Source: Anabaena catenula FACHB-362 (GTDB taxonomy: Bacteria; Cyanobacteriota; Cyanobacteriia; Cyanobacteriales; Nostocaceae). From it: a stretch of DNA of 64,000 nucleotides. The stretch covers positions 1 through 64,000 of the forward strand of contig NZ_JACJTQ010000034.1 in assembly GCF_014698735.1 (NCBI RefSeq), in the 5' to 3' direction. The first letter of the stretch is position 1; every line of letters begins with the position of its first letter. The notes under the pieces were generated by a model, which saw only the letters and a list, made by a program, of their open reading frames with translations, was not told the DNA's origin and did not search any database. The position numbers and the translations under genes are program-made. This document shows, one piece after another, positions 61,834 through 64,000 of this stretch.

Positions 61834-62355
61834 GAAGGAACTATATTTTTTTCAAAAGTATTGCACCACCAGGTTTTTAGCTGTTGTGTGGCGGTAACTG
61901 TCAGTTTCGGTCATCTTATTCCAAAGTTTCCTCTTGACATCACTCAAATTGATTAAATACTTATAGATTTATTCGCTGGTTTTATACTCAGTATTAACGC
62001 GGTTTATCTTCACAATAGTTTTTATTTAATTCTAGAGAAATTACGGTTTATGAAAAGTAACAGACAGGATATCGTGGTGTGGAGACAGTAAATTAACTCT
62101 AGATCAAACTACTATCGAAAATATTTGAAAAAAGGTGTTTGGATAGAGAATATAATTATACGATGGGTACTGGAAATTAATTCAGTAAGCAGGTATATAA
62201 AGTGAATTAGAATATACAGAGGTAATAACTAGTGAAAGTTTTCATAAAATAATCTTGACTCATCCGCTTTCTGCAATAAAACTAAAGGTTAAACAGATGC
62301 CAAAAAGTCGGATGCCAAGGAAAAAAATGGATCATTATCCACAGGCGTAACAGTA
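61834..62355. other. Intergenic region before the histidine kinase gene
   Basis: 522 AT-rich bases. I see no gene, strong hairpin or repeat here. Confidence 0.5.
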
Positions 62356-64000
62356 ATGAAAAAGCATTTATTATCACCGCCTCAATACATAAATAACGTA
62401 GAACCACTACAAGCATACCAAGTCAAGCTAATGCAGCAACAGGAAAAAACTGCCCATGCGTTGGCACAAAGCATCAACTATATAATCTCCCATAGTACGT
62501 CAGCAGCCTCCATGCTGCAAGAAATCGCTCATTTACTAGGAGTCGCATTTAAAGTAGATTGCTGTTGCTTAGTGAAAGTGACAAGTGATAGCTCTAGTGA
62601 AGCAGTAACAGCTAATTGGTGTAGTGAAAAATATCAGGGATTACCACACCCCGACGAGATATTACCCATGGAACAGTTGCTGATGAGTTCACCGGTGGTG
62701 CAATGTGCGGCCGAACCATTGACTATGGATGATATTTCCACAATTCAAAAAACTCTGGTAATTGGCTGTCAGTCTTTGCAAATACCGATTAAATCGGTTT
62801 TAGCAATTCCCACGCGATTTGGTGGCCAGAATAATGGTGTAATTAGCCTGATCAAATTTCAACCCTATGATTGGGACGAATCAGATAAAGAATTACTCAA
62901 AGCAGTAGAGTCATCTTGTGCGATCGCATTTGCTCAAATAGCACAAACAGATATCATCACTACTCAACAGCAGTATCTGCATAAGAGCAGCCAACATCAA
63001 AGTCTAATAAAGCAATTAACTATACTAAGTCTTAGTAACTTGGAGTTGAATCAGATGCTCCAGTTAGTTATTTCCTCAACGGCTGAATCGTTAGAAGCAG
63101 ATCGAGGATTACTCATTTTATTGAAATATACAGATCCACTGTTTAGAAATCGTTCAAAAAAACAAATACCCACTGCCAAAGCTGTAGTAGTTGGGGAATG
63201 GAATAAGAATCAACACACCGGGAACACCCAGACAGATAAGTTAGAACATTCTTTTTTATTGTCAGATTGTGGTTTATGCCAGCGTGTATTTACAGAGTCG
63301 GGGAAACCAATCATGATTGATAACTCGACAGAGCAAAAAGATAATTGGAAACCCAATCCCTTATTTGCTATTGAGGAGTTTCCTGCCACACTGTTAATGC
63401 CATTGGAAAGTCAAGGCAAAGTGTTAGGATTTGTAGTGTTACAGCAAGCTGTAGCTCGCAGTTGGCAACCCGCCGAATTAAATCTTGTGGAAATGGTGTG
63501 CGCTCAATTGAGTAATGCCATAATTCAGTCACAGACACTCCGGCAAGTCCAAAATTTGGTAGATGAGCGCACAGAACAACTCAAGCGCAGTTTAGAAGTA
63601 CAGGCCAAATTGTACGAAAGAACAAAGCAGTATGTTGAGCAACTACAAGAACTCAACGAACTCAAGGATGAATTTGTCAGCAACATTAGCGATCGCTTGC
63701 GTTATCCCCTCACCAATATGCGGATGTCAATCCGTAACTTACGTTTACCGGGAATTTCCCCAGAACGTCAAACTCGATACCTAGATATTCTAGAGTCAGA
63801 ATGTACTAAAGAAATTAATTTAATTAATGATCTGCTCACACTCCAGAAACTAGAATCTCATCAAGAAGCACCACAATTTGAAACTATAGACCTAAACACC
63901 ACAATTGATCACATTGTCGCCTCTGCTGAAAAGCTACTCACAGATAAGGGATTAGTTGTTTCCGTAGATTTACCCAAAGAGCCATTAAAACTCCAAACCG
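62356..64000 (+). CDS. GAF-containing histidine kinase homologue, 3' end cut by the window
   Basis: 548 codons are visible and the frame is open to the edge. Two GAF-like sensor domains are seen: about residues 30-195 (MLQEIAHLLGVAFKVDCCCL ... ISLIKFQPYDWDESDKELLK) and 225-395 (MLQLVISSTAESLEADRGLL ... VLGFVVLQQAVARSWQPAEL). A coiled coil (about 400-440) leads into a HisKA-like domain: KDEFVSNISDRLRYPLTNM. Normal kinases read SHELRTPL here; this one has Asp446 in place of the phospho-acceptor His. The ATPase domain lies past the edge. There is no transmembrane segment. ATG 62356 has no clear ribosome binding site, so the start is moderately certain. Confidence 0.8.
   Translation, partial: MKKHLLSPPQYINNVEPLQAYQVKLMQQQEKTAHALAQSINYIISHSTSAASMLQEIAHLLGVAFKVDCCCLVKVTSDSSSEAVTANWCSEKYQGLPHPDEILPMEQLLMSSPVVQCAAEPLTMDDISTIQKTLVIGCQSLQIPIKSVLAIPTRFGGQNNGVISLIKFQPYDWDESDKELLKAVESSCAIAFAQIAQTDIITTQQQYLHKSSQHQSLIKQLTILSLSNLELNQMLQLVISSTAESLEADRGLLILLKYTDPLFRNRSKKQIPTAKAVVVGEWNKNQHTGNTQTDKLEHSFLLSDCGLCQRVFTESGKPIMIDNSTEQKDNWKPNPLFAIEEFPATLLMPLESQGKVLGFVVLQQAVARSWQPAELNLVEMVCAQLSNAIIQSQTLRQVQNLVDERTEQLKRSLEVQAKLYERTKQYVEQLQELNELKDEFVSNISDRLRYPLTNMRMSIRNLRLPGISPERQTRYLDILESECTKEINLINDLLTLQKLESHQEAPQFETIDLNTTIDHIVASAEKLLTDKGLVVSVDLPKEPLKLQT

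Noticed and set aside
1-64000. tRNA or rRNA genes
   Set aside because: None recognised by eye on either strand; a covariance search was not possible.

Overview
The window comes from a filamentous, heterocyst-forming cyanobacterium of the Nostoc/Anabaena type. The sequence shows this in several ways. It has photosystem II genes (psbB, psbT), chlorophyll geranylgeranyl reductase, the circadian output regulator RpaA, many copies of the HIP1 octamer GCGATCGC, Nostocales-style dispersed and heptamer repeats, and above all a heterocyst glycolipid (HGL) locus. No rRNA, tRNA or CRISPR array was recognised.

Layout. 0.2-12.5 kb is mostly housekeeping: a DGQHR/ParB-like gene, psbB-psbT, ribosomal protein S1, a HAD phosphatase, a WD40 protein, CysA, a two-gene toxin-like unit, a cysteine-rich YidD-like protein and chlP. 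At 12.7-14.35 kb lies a decayed IS200/IS605-type tnpB with a divergent ribbon-helix-helix gene that is intact but only 43 codons long. 14.7-24.5 kb is one long plus-strand block: fatty acyl-AMP ligase, acyl-CoA dehydrogenase-like protein, acyl carrier protein, MBOAT acyltransferase and SGNH-like protein, then a type II NADH dehydrogenase and an HTTM-DCC membrane protein. 25-27 kb holds rpaA and a YheT-like hydrolase.

27.1-55.4 kb is the HGL region. It contains the phosphopantetheinyl transferase hetI, an antiporter, a short-chain dehydrogenase (SDR) where hetN is expected, and the minus-strand PUFA-synthase-like operon hglE-hglG-hglD-hglC-hglA-hglB (ketosynthase/acyltransferase/carrier, ketoreductase-dehydratase, ketosynthase, chain-length factor/acyltransferase, enoyl reductase, carrier/thioester reductase). 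Divergently, across 1.8 kb, lie the export and glycosylation genes hgdB-hgdC-hgdA, a DUF2141 protein and two glycosyltransferases. These would build a long-chain alcohol, glycosylate it and move it to the heterocyst envelope. 56-59 kb carries a GMC oxidoreductase and a second, more HetN-like SDR. The end holds a secreted TPR protein, a PstB-like ATPase with altered motifs and the first 548 codons of a GAF histidine kinase whose phospho-acceptor His is Asp.

The best candidate for an undescribed system is 14.7-21.3 kb. It has the same logic as the Dlt D-alanylation pathway (ligase, carrier, MBOAT, membrane-anchored SGNH protein), but the ligase is of the fatty-acyl type and an acyl dehydrogenase is added. 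I infer a route that loads a fatty acid on a carrier, desaturates it and transfers it across the membrane to an envelope glycan or glycolipid. Gene names in the hgl/hgd region rest on domain order and remembered synteny with Anabaena PCC 7120, not on a search.
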